A DNA stretch of 64,000 bases, from assembly GCA_038750655.1 (NCBI GenBank), contig JBCDGZ010000018.1, forward strand, positions 4,003-68,002, read 5' to 3'. Shown in pieces: positions 51,170-60,497 of the stretch. The stretch comes from JBCDGZ01 sp038750655 (lineage in GTDB: Bacteria > Bacteroidota > Bacteroidia > Chitinophagales > Saprospiraceae). Below the pieces are notes generated by a model that had not been told where the DNA came from, made no database searches, and saw nothing but the letters and a program-made list of their open reading frames with translations. The translations under genes were made by a program, and so were the position numbers. Each line of letters opens with the position of its first letter. The stretch's first letter is position 1.

Positions 51170-54100
51170 ATGAAAGTATTGCCATTGTCTCCTTATTCGC
51201 TCGCCGATTTTTATTGCCTGTTGGCCCTCTGTAGCAGTTTATCCCTATTCTTCGGCCAACCACTGCAAGCACAGCCACTACGCTTCGAGCATATGGCTGA
51301 AAAACATGGCTTTTTGGGCAATGCAGTAAATGATATTTTACAAGATGAGCAGGGATTTCTTTGGATCGCTACCCCCGATGGCTTGGGCCGTTATGATGGG
51401 GTAGAGGTGGTGGAGTACCGCAGCGATAGAAATGATGCTACCACCATTAGCAACAACAACATTAAGAACTTCTGGCTGGCGCCGGGTGGTGAAATCTGGA
51501 TCGGTACTGGAGGGGGGCTGAATTGCTATGATCCACAGACGGCGCAGTTTCGGCGCTATTATTTTGAAGAGCTCGATCAGCCGGAAAACAGCAATTATGT
51601 TCTGGGCATTCGCGGTGATCATATGGGATACATTTGGTATGCAACGTATAGTGGGGTTTACCGTCTTGATCCAGTAAGTGGAGAACATATAAGCATTGCG
51701 CTGACGCCCGAAAAGGAGGAGAATTCTTTTCTTGAGGATCTGACCTGGGCGATTTATGAGGATCAGAAAAAGCGCCTTTGGTTTGCCAATAAAAAGGGCA
51801 TTGTCCTCTATAAGAATGACGGTTCTTTCGAATTTGAGCGCATCATTGCTCAAAAAGGACATCCAGATGGTTTGACCCATGATTATATTTTTGATTTTAC
51901 GGAGCAGGAGGATGGGACCCTTTGGGTGTCCTCGCATTTTGGACTCTACCGGGTCATGGAGATGGAAGGACGATTTAAATTTAAGCGCTATTTCCATGAC
52001 CCCCAAAACGATAATAGTCTCAGCTATGATTTTATTGAAAGCTTTTGGGCCGAGGGCAATGAGCGGCTTTGGGTTTCCACTTGGGCTGGTGGATTGGATG
52101 AAATTTGGTTGCCGAAGGCGGAAGGGCAGGATTTGCGGTTTATTCACCATCAACACGATCCAACCAACCCCCTTTCCCTCAATCTGAATAAAGTCAACTG
52201 CTCCTTTCGCGACCGCTCTGGTATTCTCTGGGTCGGAACGAAGAGTGGCTTAGACAAAGTAGTGGAGAGCAACTGGAAGGTTGCTACCGTTACTCCTATC
52301 AAAAATGATCTTCGGAGCCTTAGCCATAACATCGTCAAGTCGGTACTTCAAGACCGTCGAGGTAACCTTTGGGTCGGAACGCTGAAAGGCTTAAATTTTT
52401 TGTCGAAAGAAAATTGGGAGAAGAAAAATTTTGAGTTTCAGGTTTTTCATCACGATAAAAATGATCCCGCTACCATTTCTCACGATAACATTTTCGGTAT
52501 GCAGGAGGATAGCCTGGGGTTCTTGTGGTTGGGTACTTATAATGGCTTAAATTACATCGATCTTAACTCCCTGCCGGATCGCCCCGTTTTTCGAACCCTG
52601 CCCTTTCCAGATGATAAGCCACATACCTGGGTCTACAATATTTTGGAAATCCAGAAAGGCCAATATTGGATTTCTACCTATGGAGGTTTGGTGAGGATGC
52701 ATTTTGATCCACGGAAAGATAGGGAAGCTCGGCTGGAAATTTTTGAGATGGATACTCAACGCAATGATGCGCTGGTCAACTCTATGAATTTTCAGCTGTG
52801 CAAAGATCGGTTTGGGGAATACTGGATTGCTACCTTTATGGGCCTCAGTCGGCATTATCAGAAAGAGGGGAAGGACTACTTTGATAACTATAAATTGGAC
52901 CGGCGAGACAACAGCAGTTTGAGTAGCAATTCGATCATCTGTATACATTCGGATAAAAAGGGGCGCTTGTGGATTGGGACTCGGAATGGGCTGAACTTGG
53001 CAATACGGAATAATAAAGAGGAGCGAGTAAGATTCAAGAGCTTTGGTAGGGCTCACGGTTTTCCCAATGATGTGATTCAATCTATTGAGGAAGATCAGCA
53101 AGGGCGATTATGGCTGGGGACCAACAACGGGCTGATTCAATTTGATCCGGAGGCGGCGCTGAATAATCAACCTGCTGTGCTACGGGTGTTGAAAGAGGAT
53201 GATGGTTTGTTGAGTCGAGGTTTGGTATATCGATCAGCCACGAAGATCAATCAGGATACTCTATGTTTAGGGACTGCCGAAGGGCTGATTTACTTTAACC
53301 CGTTGCAACTTAAAGATAATCCCAATCTCCCCGAAGTCAGGCTTACCCATCTTACGATTTCCAACCAAGAGGTTAGGCCCGAAAATACGGATGGAGCGAT
53401 TCTCAAAAAAACGATTAGCTTAACAGATACCCTGATTTTAAAACATGATCAAAACGATATTACTTTGGCCTTTGCCGCCTTGGATTACGCAAATCCCTCT
53501 ACTAATCAGTACGAATACCAGCTAGAAAATTACAATAAGGATTGGATTTTTAATGCGCATAATAATATTGCGACGTACACCAATTTGCCGCCAGGAGCTT
53601 TTGTATTCAAAGTTCGAGCAGCCAATAATGATGGTTTGTGGAATGAAAATCCCCGGATGCTACACATCCACATATTACCCCCTTGGTGGAAAACCTGGTG
53701 GGCCTACGGCGGCTACCTCCTCCTCTTCACCACCAGTCTCTACCTGCTCATCCGCTGGCGCGTTCGCCGACGTATCCGCAAAATCGAACAGCAGGCCCAG
53801 ATTCAGGCCGCTCGCTACGAAGAACGCGAGGCACTGCGCAAAAATAATGCTGCGGACTTTCACGATGAGCTGGGGCACCGCCTGACCAAAGTTTCTTTGT
53901 TCCTCGAACTGGCCGAGCGCGAAGCACCTAATAATACCAAGCTGAAAAAATTTCTGACCAAAATCAAAAGTAATACCACGGGACTCTCCGAAGGTATCCG
54001 CGATCTGATTTGGAGCCTCGACCCCCAAAAGGACAGCCTTTTCCAAACCCTCACTCGGCTACAAGAATTTGGTGATCGTTTATTTGAATTCTCGGATATT

Positions 54101-54454
54101 CGCTTTCAGTTGGACCGCATCGACTCCTCGCTAGAACAGATTGAGCTAGAGCCGGATACCCGCAAACAGGTGTTGATGATTTTCAAAGAGGCCATGAACA
54201 ATACCCTCAAGTATTCCTACGCTGAAAAAGCACTTCTGCAAACCCAGGTGCATAATGGCCACATTTTAATTATCTTCAAAGACGATGGTCAGGGCTTCGA
54301 TTTGACAAAGGCAACTCAAGGCTATGGATTGAAAAACATGGAAGAACGGGCCGAAAGAATCACCGCGCAGTTGACCATCAAAGCGGTCAAGGGGGAGGGA
54401 ACTTGTATTACCTTAAGGATGGAAAAACAGCATTACAGCGCCTTAGCCGAGTAA
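51170..54454 (+). CDS. Two-component sensor histidine kinase with Reg_prop propeller (HisKA_3 class)
   Basis: A 1094-residue membrane sensor. An N-terminal signal/anchor (FYCLLALCSSLSLFF) leads to a large periplasmic beta-propeller of two-component-regulator repeats, e.g. LWIATPDGLGRYDG, IWIGTGGGLNCYD, LWVSTWAGGLDE, LWLGTYNGLNYID. A Y_Y_Y domain (DYANPSTNQYEYQLEN, ATYTNLPPGAFVFKVRAAN) ends the sensor. One membrane helix follows near residues 838-860 (YGGYLLLFTTSLYLLIRW). Then come a coiled-coil, the HisKA_3 dimerisation motif FHDELGHRLTKVSLFLE with the phospho-acceptor His898, and an HATPase domain (FKDDGQGFDL, YGLKNMEERAE). The signals sensed by such kinases are often saccharides. Likely partner: the NarL-type regulator at 48049. 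Its last 12 bases overlap the convergent cdd gene. Confidence 0.93.
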   Translation: MKVLPLSPYSLADFYCLLALCSSLSLFFGQPLQAQPLRFEHMAEKHGFLGNAVNDILQDEQGFLWIATPDGLGRYDGVEVVEYRSDRNDATTISNNNIKNFWLAPGGEIWIGTGGGLNCYDPQTAQFRRYYFEELDQPENSNYVLGIRGDHMGYIWYATYSGVYRLDPVSGEHISIALTPEKEENSFLEDLTWAIYEDQKKRLWFANKKGIVLYKNDGSFEFERIIAQKGHPDGLTHDYIFDFTEQEDGTLWVSSHFGLYRVMEMEGRFKFKRYFHDPQNDNSLSYDFIESFWAEGNERLWVSTWAGGLDEIWLPKAEGQDLRFIHHQHDPTNPLSLNLNKVNCSFRDRSGILWVGTKSGLDKVVESNWKVATVTPIKNDLRSLSHNIVKSVLQDRRGNLWVGTLKGLNFLSKENWEKKNFEFQVFHHDKNDPATISHDNIFGMQEDSLGFLWLGTYNGLNYIDLNSLPDRPVFRTLPFPDDKPHTWVYNILEIQKGQYWISTYGGLVRMHFDPRKDREARLEIFEMDTQRNDALVNSMNFQLCKDRFGEYWIATFMGLSRHYQKEGKDYFDNYKLDRRDNSSLSSNSIICIHSDKKGRLWIGTRNGLNLAIRNNKEERVRFKSFGRAHGFPNDVIQSIEEDQQGRLWLGTNNGLIQFDPEAALNNQPAVLRVLKEDDGLLSRGLVYRSATKINQDTLCLGTAEGLIYFNPLQLKDNPNLPEVRLTHLTISNQEVRPENTDGAILKKTISLTDTLILKHDQNDITLAFAALDYANPSTNQYEYQLENYNKDWIFNAHNNIATYTNLPPGAFVFKVRAANNDGLWNENPRMLHIHILPPWWKTWWAYGGYLLLFTTSLYLLIRWRVRRRIRKIEQQAQIQAARYEEREALRKNNAADFHDELGHRLTKVSLFLELAEREAPNNTKLKKFLTKIKSNTTGLSEGIRDLIWSLDPQKDSLFQTLTRLQEFGDRLFEFSDIRFQLDRIDSSLEQIELEPDTRKQVLMIFKEAMNNTLKYSYAEKALLQTQVHNGHILIIFKDDGQGFDLTKATQGYGLKNMEERAERITAQLTIKAVKGEGTCITLRMEKQHYSALAE

Positions 54455-54931
54455 TTGATCGGGGGCGAAGGCCAGCGGAAGTAAGTCGCTGGCGGAGTCC
54501 AGCGCGTAGATAATGCCCCTTTCACCCCGTAGGAGGACCCGCATGGGCTGCCCCAGCTTTTGTTCGCTTTCGCACATCACTTGGCGGCAGGCCCCGCAGG
54601 GGGCCGCAGGCTGCTCCATAATGCGCTCGGGATGGCGGGCGGTAATGGCGATGGCTTGTATAGGAATGCCGTTGTAGGTTGCATCTGCTGCGGCCAGGGC
54701 CACCCTTTCGGCGCAAAGGCAGAGCGGGTAGGAGGCATTTTCTTGGTTGCTGCCGGTGACGATCTGTCCATTGTTGAGGCGCAGGGCCGCCGCCACCTTG
54801 AAATTGGAGTAAGGAGAGTAAGAATGGGCCAAGGCTTGGGTGGCGGCCAGCAGGAGCTGGCGGTCCTCGCCGGGGAGTTCGTCCAGGTTTTGGTAGACCT
54901 CGATTTTGGTGTTGATCTCCAATTTTTTCAT
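54443..54931 (-). CDS. cdd: Cytidine deaminase
   Basis: A 162-residue tetrameric-type cytidine deaminase that converts cytidine and deoxycytidine to uridine forms for pyrimidine salvage. The zinc site is complete: LCAERVALAA (CAE with catalytic Glu) and PAAPCGACRQVM (PCxxC). YSPYSNFKVAAAL and TGSNQENASYPL are typical. The protein is slightly longer than the usual 130 residues at the N-terminus (KLEINTKIEVYQNLDEL). It converges with the sensor kinase with a 12-bp overlap. There are no other nucleotide-salvage genes nearby. Confidence 0.93.
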   Translation of the reverse strand: MKKLEINTKIEVYQNLDELPGEDRQLLLAATQALAHSYSPYSNFKVAAALRLNNGQIVTGSNQENASYPLCLCAERVALAAADATYNGIPIQAIAITARHPERIMEQPAAPCGACRQVMCESEQKLGQPMRVLLRGERGIIYALDSASDLLPLAFAPDQLLG

Positions 54932-55049
54932 AAATTATTTATAAATGTAAGATTTTATCTGCATCTGTGTCCAACTTTTCAACGCTCCACTTAAACATTT
55001 CGTTGCGATTAATTAATTTTGAAAATCGACATTTAAATAAAATTTACAA

Positions 55050-55057
55050 TAAATTTG
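55050..55057 (+). promoter_or_regulatory. Candidate -7 promoter element TAAATTTG for the dehydrogenase-AsnB-flippase operon
   Basis: An exact TAnnTTTG match ending 26 nt before the first ATG of the three-gene operon. The 152-bp gap is AT-rich. Confidence 0.45.
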
Positions 55058-55083
55058 CCGCTTAAGAAACCGTACCCATACGC

Positions 55084-56430
55084 ATGAAGAATATATTGAT
55101 CATTGGAGCAGGACGCTCTTCTACGGCATTAATCAATTACGTACTTAACCAGGCCGCTAAAAATGGCTGGTTTGTTACAGTAGCGGACGCTGATCCTGAT
55201 TTGGCGGCCCGCAAAGTCAACAACCATCCCTGCGGGCGAAGTACTTGGCTGGATGTAACCAAGCGCAACGATCGTCGTGTGCTGATTGAACGATCAGGGC
55301 TGGTGGTCTCCCTGTTACCCGCTCACCTGCACTTGGAAGTGGCCCACGATTGCATTGAACTCAAAAAACACTTGATCACGGCTTCCTATGTCTCTAAGGA
55401 AATGTACCGACTTGGTGATGAGGCCCGCGACCGCGAGCTGATCTTTATGGGCGAGATGGGCCTCGACCCCGGTATCGACCACATGTCTGCCAAGCAAAAA
55501 ATCGATGAAATTAAGGCCAAGGGGGGGCGTCTGACGGCTTTTCGATCCTATACTGGTGGCCTGATTGCTCCCGAATCCAATAATAATCCCTGGAATTATA
55601 AATTCACCTGGAACCCTCGCAATGTGGTGCTGGCTGGGCAAGGAACGGCGCAATACCTGGAAAATGGCAAATACAAATACATTCCCTACAACCGTTTATT
55701 CAGCTCTTTCAAAACGGTGAATATTGAAGGCCTGGGGCCTTTTGAAATGTATGCCAACCGCGACTCTTTGCTGTACCGTAATCTCTACGGTCTACAAGAT
55801 ATTCCCAATCTCATCCGAGGGACCCTGCGCTATCCGGGTTTCTGTAAGGCTTGGGATGCTTTGGTCAAAATTGGCCTGACCGATGGCTCTTTCCCCATCC
55901 TGGAGTCCAAGGCTTTGACCTACCACTCTCTGCTGGACGCTTATTTGAGCTCCGATATTCCCGGCAATTCGGTACGGGATCGGGCGGCCAATTTTTTGGG
56001 GGAAGAAAAAGATTCGATCATTATGCAGCAGCTGGACTGGCTGGGCCTGTTCAGCAAGCGCCGCATCAATTTCCAACAGGCTACGCCTGCGCTGATTTTG
56101 GAGCGCCTACTGCTCGAAAAGTGGCAGCTAAAGCCTGACGACAATGATATGATCGTTATGCAGCACGAATTTGAGTACGAATTAGACGGCAATCAGCACG
56201 AGCTGACGTCTACCTTGGTGCTTAAAGGGAATGGGGAAGACGATACGGCGATGGCCCGCCTTGTCGGCCTGCCGATGGGAATTTTTGTCAAGCTGGTAAT
56301 GAATGGTCAGATCACGACTACCGGAGTGAATATTCCGGTAATGAAAGATGTCTACGATCCCGTTTTAGAAGAATTGAAGGAATTCGACGTGGTTTTTAAG
56401 GAGCAGGAGATCGTCAATAGCGCCGGATAG
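55084..56430 (+). CDS. Saccharopine dehydrogenase-like NAD(P)-binding protein
   Basis: A 448-residue protein of the saccharopine dehydrogenase/reductase family. The Rossmann fold starts at NILIIGAGRSSTALINY (GxGxxxxA type). Next come the LVVSLLPAHLHLEVAHDCIEL and HLITASYVSKEM segments and GEMGLDPGIDHMSA, a hallmark of the C-terminal saccharopine domain, with RSYTGGLIAPESNNNPW. In lysine metabolism such enzymes join or split saccharopine; in bacteria relatives act in polyamine or opine metabolism (carboxynorspermidine, homospermidine). The first gene of an operon with an AsnB-like amidotransferase (1-nt gap) and a flippase. Confidence 0.86.
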   Translation: MKNILIIGAGRSSTALINYVLNQAAKNGWFVTVADADPDLAARKVNNHPCGRSTWLDVTKRNDRRVLIERSGLVVSLLPAHLHLEVAHDCIELKKHLITASYVSKEMYRLGDEARDRELIFMGEMGLDPGIDHMSAKQKIDEIKAKGGRLTAFRSYTGGLIAPESNNNPWNYKFTWNPRNVVLAGQGTAQYLENGKYKYIPYNRLFSSFKTVNIEGLGPFEMYANRDSLLYRNLYGLQDIPNLIRGTLRYPGFCKAWDALVKIGLTDGSFPILESKALTYHSLLDAYLSSDIPGNSVRDRAANFLGEEKDSIIMQQLDWLGLFSKRRINFQQATPALILERLLLEKWQLKPDDNDMIVMQHEFEYELDGNQHELTSTLVLKGNGEDDTAMARLVGLPMGIFVKLVMNGQITTTGVNIPVMKDVYDPVLEELKEFDVVFKEQEIVNSAG

Positions 56431-56431
56431 G

Positions 56432-58354
56432 ATGTCCGGGATTGCGGGCATAGTGAGCAGTGAGCGCCGGGATTCGACGGCTTTGTGTGAGGGAGTGGAG
56501 AAAATGCTGAAGGCCCTTCGTCACCGAGGGAGAGCAGCGCGGAGGATACTTTTGGAGCAAAAGGAGGGAGGGCCCCGGCAACTGGTTGATTTTCAACCCG
56601 CTCATGATCTTTCGGCCTCTAAATTGGCCTTGGGGCAAGTTTATCGCTCCACCCAACAGACCTATCAAATTTATAGTGATCCTAGTCAAAATTACTGGAT
56701 TGTACTAGATGGGGCCATCTACAATGCTGCTGCCATCAAAACCGAGCTACAGCCTCAGCGGACCGTAGGCCCTTGCGAGCAAGACGCCGAAATGCTCCTA
56801 CAGGCTTACCTCCAATGGGGGCCCGACTGCCTACGTCGCCTTAACGGCCGCTGGGCCTTCGTCATCTGGGATCGCCAGCAACAACAACTCTTCGGCAGTC
56901 GAGACCGCACCGGCGTCAAACCCTTCTACTATTACCAAAGAAACCATCAGTGGGCCTTCGCCTCCGAGCAAAAAGCCCTGCTCAAGCTGCCCTTCGTCGA
57001 TGCCCAGCTTGACCCTTCCGCCGCCTTTGACCTCCTAGTGCTCAACACCGTCCCCTCCGCCCCCGACTTCTTCGCCAACATAAAAGTCTTACCCCCCGCC
57101 CATTACTTCACCCTGGACCTAAACACCCTGCAACTGGACATCCAGCCCTATTTCCAATCCACCATTAACCGCGACATCCCACCCTACAAAGAAGCCGACT
57201 TCCAAAATCATGTCCACGAAGTCAAAGCATTGGTCGAACGGGCCGTCGCCCTACGCCTGCGCAATCCGCAGCGCACTGGTGCCTTACTCAGCGGCGGGCT
57301 GGACAGCTCCGTACTCATCGACTGCTACCGTCGCCTACAGCCTTCGGCCCCCATCCAAGCCTTCACCACCTGGTTCGACGAGCCGGGCCTGGACGAGAGC
57401 CCCTGGGCCAAGCAGATGGCCGAGGCCGTCCGTGCCGACTGGCAGCGCACCAGCCCCAGCTTTGAGCAATTCCGCGATAGCCTGGAAACATTAGCCTACT
57501 GCCAGGACAGCCCGCTGACTTCAACGGGCACCTTTGCTCAATTCAGCGCCATGCAGCTGGCTGCCGAGCAGGGTATGGCCTATGTGCTGGATGGCCAGGG
57601 GGCAGATGCCCTCTTTGCGGGCCACCTACCGCATCAGTCGGCCGCCTGGCTGGGCCTCATTTCTCGATTTCGCCTGCGGCAGCTGCTGAAGGAGTTCCAG
57701 CAGTTTGGTGGCTTGGGCAAGGGGCTGCGCTATCTGGCCCGCAACCTGGCCAAGTACAGCGTACTCCCCGCCATGCCGATGGCCATCAAGCGTTTCTTCG
57801 ACCAGCGCTATTTTGGGGAATTATCGCTGTTTCAGCCCGATTTTATCGAGCAGCAATCCCATCGCTACGACCAGTACCGCGACAATGGGATGGCCGATTT
57901 GAACAGTATGCTGGGGCAGGCCTACTTTGGCGCGGGGATGCAATATTTGCTCAAATGCGTGGACCGCTCCTCGATGTGGCACGGCGTGGAGGCCCTCACG
58001 CCCTACGCTGATGACCTGGATTTGATGACCCGGCTGTTTGAGATTCCGGGGCCGTACAAGGTGCGGGAGGGCGTCAGCAAGCGGCTCTTGCGGGAGGCCT
58101 TCCGGGCTTCGCTGCCGCCGGCCATTGTGGATCGGAGTGATAAAATGGCCTTGGCCAGTCCGAATAACCGCTGGCTGGGACTGCTGCTGGACGACCTCCG
58201 GCAGCTGATCAGTGCGCAGGACGAGCAAGTATTCCGTAAAGCGGAGCTGCTGCGCCGCCTGGATCAGTTGCTGAAGCTGGATCGCCCGCAGGAGAATTAC
58301 CGACTGTTTAAGTATGCGGGTTTTGTGCTTTGGCGCAAGGTGTTTGGGGTTTAG
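56432..58354 (+). CDS. Asparagine synthase-like protein with Cys2-to-Ser glutaminase domain
   Basis: A 640-residue AsnB-family protein. The N-terminal Ntn-glutaminase domain (1-~200) begins MSGIAGIV instead of the canonical MCGIxG, so the catalytic Cys2 is Ser (codon TCC). Other glutamine-site elements are altered: RHRGPD reads RHRGRA (31-36) and NGEIYN reads DGAIYN (93-98). The synthetase domain is intact in outline, with the ATP pyrophosphatase loop LLSGGLDSS (S287-S293) and LDGQGADALFAGH. The protein probably forms an amide or adenylate using ammonia or another amine rather than glutamine. The start 2 nt after the dehydrogenase stop and the 3-nt gap before the flippase indicate one operon. 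It may be part of a glycan-modification or specialised-metabolite pathway. Confidence 0.9.
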   Translation: MSGIAGIVSSERRDSTALCEGVEKMLKALRHRGRAARRILLEQKEGGPRQLVDFQPAHDLSASKLALGQVYRSTQQTYQIYSDPSQNYWIVLDGAIYNAAAIKTELQPQRTVGPCEQDAEMLLQAYLQWGPDCLRRLNGRWAFVIWDRQQQQLFGSRDRTGVKPFYYYQRNHQWAFASEQKALLKLPFVDAQLDPSAAFDLLVLNTVPSAPDFFANIKVLPPAHYFTLDLNTLQLDIQPYFQSTINRDIPPYKEADFQNHVHEVKALVERAVALRLRNPQRTGALLSGGLDSSVLIDCYRRLQPSAPIQAFTTWFDEPGLDESPWAKQMAEAVRADWQRTSPSFEQFRDSLETLAYCQDSPLTSTGTFAQFSAMQLAAEQGMAYVLDGQGADALFAGHLPHQSAAWLGLISRFRLRQLLKEFQQFGGLGKGLRYLARNLAKYSVLPAMPMAIKRFFDQRYFGELSLFQPDFIEQQSHRYDQYRDNGMADLNSMLGQAYFGAGMQYLLKCVDRSSMWHGVEALTPYADDLDLMTRLFEIPGPYKVREGVSKRLLREAFRASLPPAIVDRSDKMALASPNNRWLGLLLDDLRQLISAQDEQVFRKAELLRRLDQLLKLDRPQENYRLFKYAGFVLWRKVFGV

Positions 58355-58357
58355 ATT

Positions 58358-59704
58358 GTGCGACTTATTCCCTACTTTTGGGGGATGCCGTCAAGCCTAT
58401 TGCAAGGACTCAATCGCTACATCAATACGGTTAATGCGATGCAGTTTTTCCAGCTGTTTCGCTTTGGTACCGCCATTTTGATCAGTATTTTGCTGACCAA
58501 GAGCAGCCTGACGACGGCCGAGATTGCGGTTTATGAATGGCTGCTGTTTATTGGAACGGCGCTCAGTTTTTTTTGGGTCAATGCCTTTTTGGAGGCTTTG
58601 CTGCCGCTTTATCCAGAGCGGGATGCCGAAGGCCAGCGGGTGTTATTTTTCCAGGCCTTTTGTTGGTTTGGGGGGATGAGTCTCTTGTTGGTGGGCTTGC
58701 TTTGGGGGGTGCAGGCGTGGGCACTCCCGTTGCTGACGGGCCGTTCGGATTTGCCTTTCTTTCATTATTATTTACTCTTTTTGCTCTTCAACTTACCTAC
58801 AGTATTAATTGAATATATTTATCTGTTGCGCAAGCAGTCACAGGCGATTTTGCTTTATGGAGCTTTGGCTTTTGGAGGGTATTTGGTGGCGGTGCTGCTG
58901 CCGATATTTGCGGGCTGGGGTTTGGAGAAGAGCTTGCAGGGGATGGTGCTGGTGGGAGCGGCGAAGTTGCTTTGGTTATTGGTGTTGTTACTGCGTTATG
59001 CGAAGGTAAAGTGGGAGTGGGAGGGCTTTCGGGCCTACTTGGCCCTGGGAGTACCCTTGGTGGCGTATGCGATGGTGGGGGGCTTTGCCAATATCTTTGA
59101 TAGCTGGCTGGTGGGGTGGAGCTTTGCGGAGGAGGAGGCTTTTGCGGTGTTTCGCTACGGGGCGCGGGAGCTGCCTTTGGCGACAGCTTTGGTTGGCGGA
59201 TTGTATACGGCTATGGTTCCGGAGGTCGCCGTCAATTTGGAGCGAGCGATGGGGATGATCAAAGAAAAATCGCGACGGATGTATCACTGGCTATTTCCCG
59301 TCTCCATCTTGCTGATGCTCAGCAGCGACTACCTATTTCCCCTCATTTTCAATCCTGATTTTGCCGAAAGCGCCACCATCTTCAAAGTCTATCTACTCGC
59401 CCTGATCAGCCGCGCCCTTTTGCCCTACACCCTGATGATGGGCCTCAAACAAACCCGTCCCATTCTCCTTATTTCCATCTTGGAAATGCTGGTCAATATC
59501 GGTTTGAGCCTCTGGCTGGTTCAGGTTTTTGGACTGCCCGGCATTGCCTTGGCCACCGTTATCGCCTATCTGTTCGAAAAACTAGCGATGATTGGCTGGC
59601 TAAAGATCAAATTCGGCATAGCTCCGAGTGCCTACACCGATTTTGGGTGGTATTGGGGCTACGGGCTACTACTGCTCTTGTCCTTCTTCTTCGGAATTAA
59701 ATAA
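58358..59704 (+). CDS. Oligosaccharide flippase family protein
   Basis: A 448-residue membrane protein with about twelve to fourteen hydrophobic segments, of the polysaccharide exporter (Wzx/MVF/PST) type. It moves lipid-linked glycans or similar molecules across the inner membrane. Typical features are FRFGTAILISILLTKSSLTTAEIAVYEW, GVPLVAYAMVGGFANIFDSWLVG and FNPDFAESATIFKVYLLALISR. The start is the GTG at 58358, 3 nt after the AsnB-like stop; an ATG at 58385 (MPSSLLQGL) is an alternative. It overlaps the convergent lipoprotein gene by 36 bp. Coding strand skew changes from G-rich to C-rich near base 59280. Confidence 0.87.
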   Translation: MRLIPYFWGMPSSLLQGLNRYINTVNAMQFFQLFRFGTAILISILLTKSSLTTAEIAVYEWLLFIGTALSFFWVNAFLEALLPLYPERDAEGQRVLFFQAFCWFGGMSLLLVGLLWGVQAWALPLLTGRSDLPFFHYYLLFLLFNLPTVLIEYIYLLRKQSQAILLYGALAFGGYLVAVLLPIFAGWGLEKSLQGMVLVGAAKLLWLLVLLLRYAKVKWEWEGFRAYLALGVPLVAYAMVGGFANIFDSWLVGWSFAEEEAFAVFRYGARELPLATALVGGLYTAMVPEVAVNLERAMGMIKEKSRRMYHWLFPVSILLMLSSDYLFPLIFNPDFAESATIFKVYLLALISRALLPYTLMMGLKQTRPILLISILEMLVNIGLSLWLVQVFGLPGIALATVIAYLFEKLAMIGWLKIKFGIAPSAYTDFGWYWGYGLLLLLSFFFGIK

Positions 59705-60496
59705 GCGCCTCATATCGATAGTAGAATCTGGATTGACCTGTTGAAAGACAATGTTCCCTCCAAAGAGGCTGTCCAAGTCAAAAGATATGGGACGTTTTCC
59801 CCCAACTTGGTTACGAATGCGTACCACCACTCGGTCAATAGCGATGGCCCTGCCTTGCACAATATCGAAGCTATCCTGCTGATTTTTCGCTTTGACGAGT
59901 TCCAGGGCTTCCCCTCTGTTTCGCTTGAGAAATTTTTGATCAGTTTTGGTTTTAAATCTTCTGGACCAATCAAAATCGATAGAGTCGGCCACTGATCGGG
60001 GGCGAAGTTGGTATTTACAATCCAGGCTGTACAGGCTTTGCTCCGTACCAATAGGATTTTCTGTATACGTATCTTCCACACCCGAGTAAATCAGGATTGG
60101 CCCAACATTTTTGTAATTGTTACCGAGGTTGGTAGAAATTTTTTCTGCTGAAAATAATACAACTTTATAAGAGGGATCGCCTCCCTCGGAGCCATCTTGA
60201 TTGAATTCAAAAAGATAGAATTCGTGCTTGCCGTACACTCGACCTTGACAATTGCTGGGAAGATCGAGCATCCTCACAAATATGCCATTTTCCTCAATCT
60301 CACAATCACAAAGTTCGAAGGAGAAAATTTTGACTTCGTCAAAGGTATCGAGCGAGTCCTTGCCCAACATTTCATAATTATTATACCCAAATATGTTTTC
60401 CCAATTGTCAGGATCACTAAGGTCCAGGTGATAAACCTTTTCTGTGCAGGCTGATAAGAACAGCAGGAGGAGTAGGGGAGAAATTAGTGCTCTCAT
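59669..60496 (-). CDS. Lipoprotein of unknown function (275 aa)
   Basis: About 275 residues from the ATG at 60496; the longer frame to 60589 lies inside the neighbouring gene. The lipoprotein signal (LISPLLLLLFLSAC) has its lipobox cysteine at about residue 17. The mature protein is rich in beta strands and aromatic/acidic residues, e.g. DLSDPDNWENIFGYNNYEML, FELCDCEIEENGIFV, VYGKHEFYLFEFNQDGSEGG and FDLDSLFGGNIVFQQ. No known motif. It overlaps the flippase on the other strand by 36 bp and is 1 nt from the barrel-like protein gene at 60498 in the same orientation, so the two are cotranscribed. Confidence 0.72.
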   Translation of the reverse strand: MRALISPLLLLLFLSACTEKVYHLDLSDPDNWENIFGYNNYEMLGKDSLDTFDEVKIFSFELCDCEIEENGIFVRMLDLPSNCQGRVYGKHEFYLFEFNQDGSEGGDPSYKVVLFSAEKISTNLGNNYKNVGPILIYSGVEDTYTENPIGTEQSLYSLDCKYQLRPRSVADSIDFDWSRRFKTKTDQKFLKRNRGEALELVKAKNQQDSFDIVQGRAIAIDRVVVRIRNQVGGKRPISFDLDSLFGGNIVFQQVNPDSTIDMRRLFNSEEEGQEQ

Positions 60497-60497
60497 A

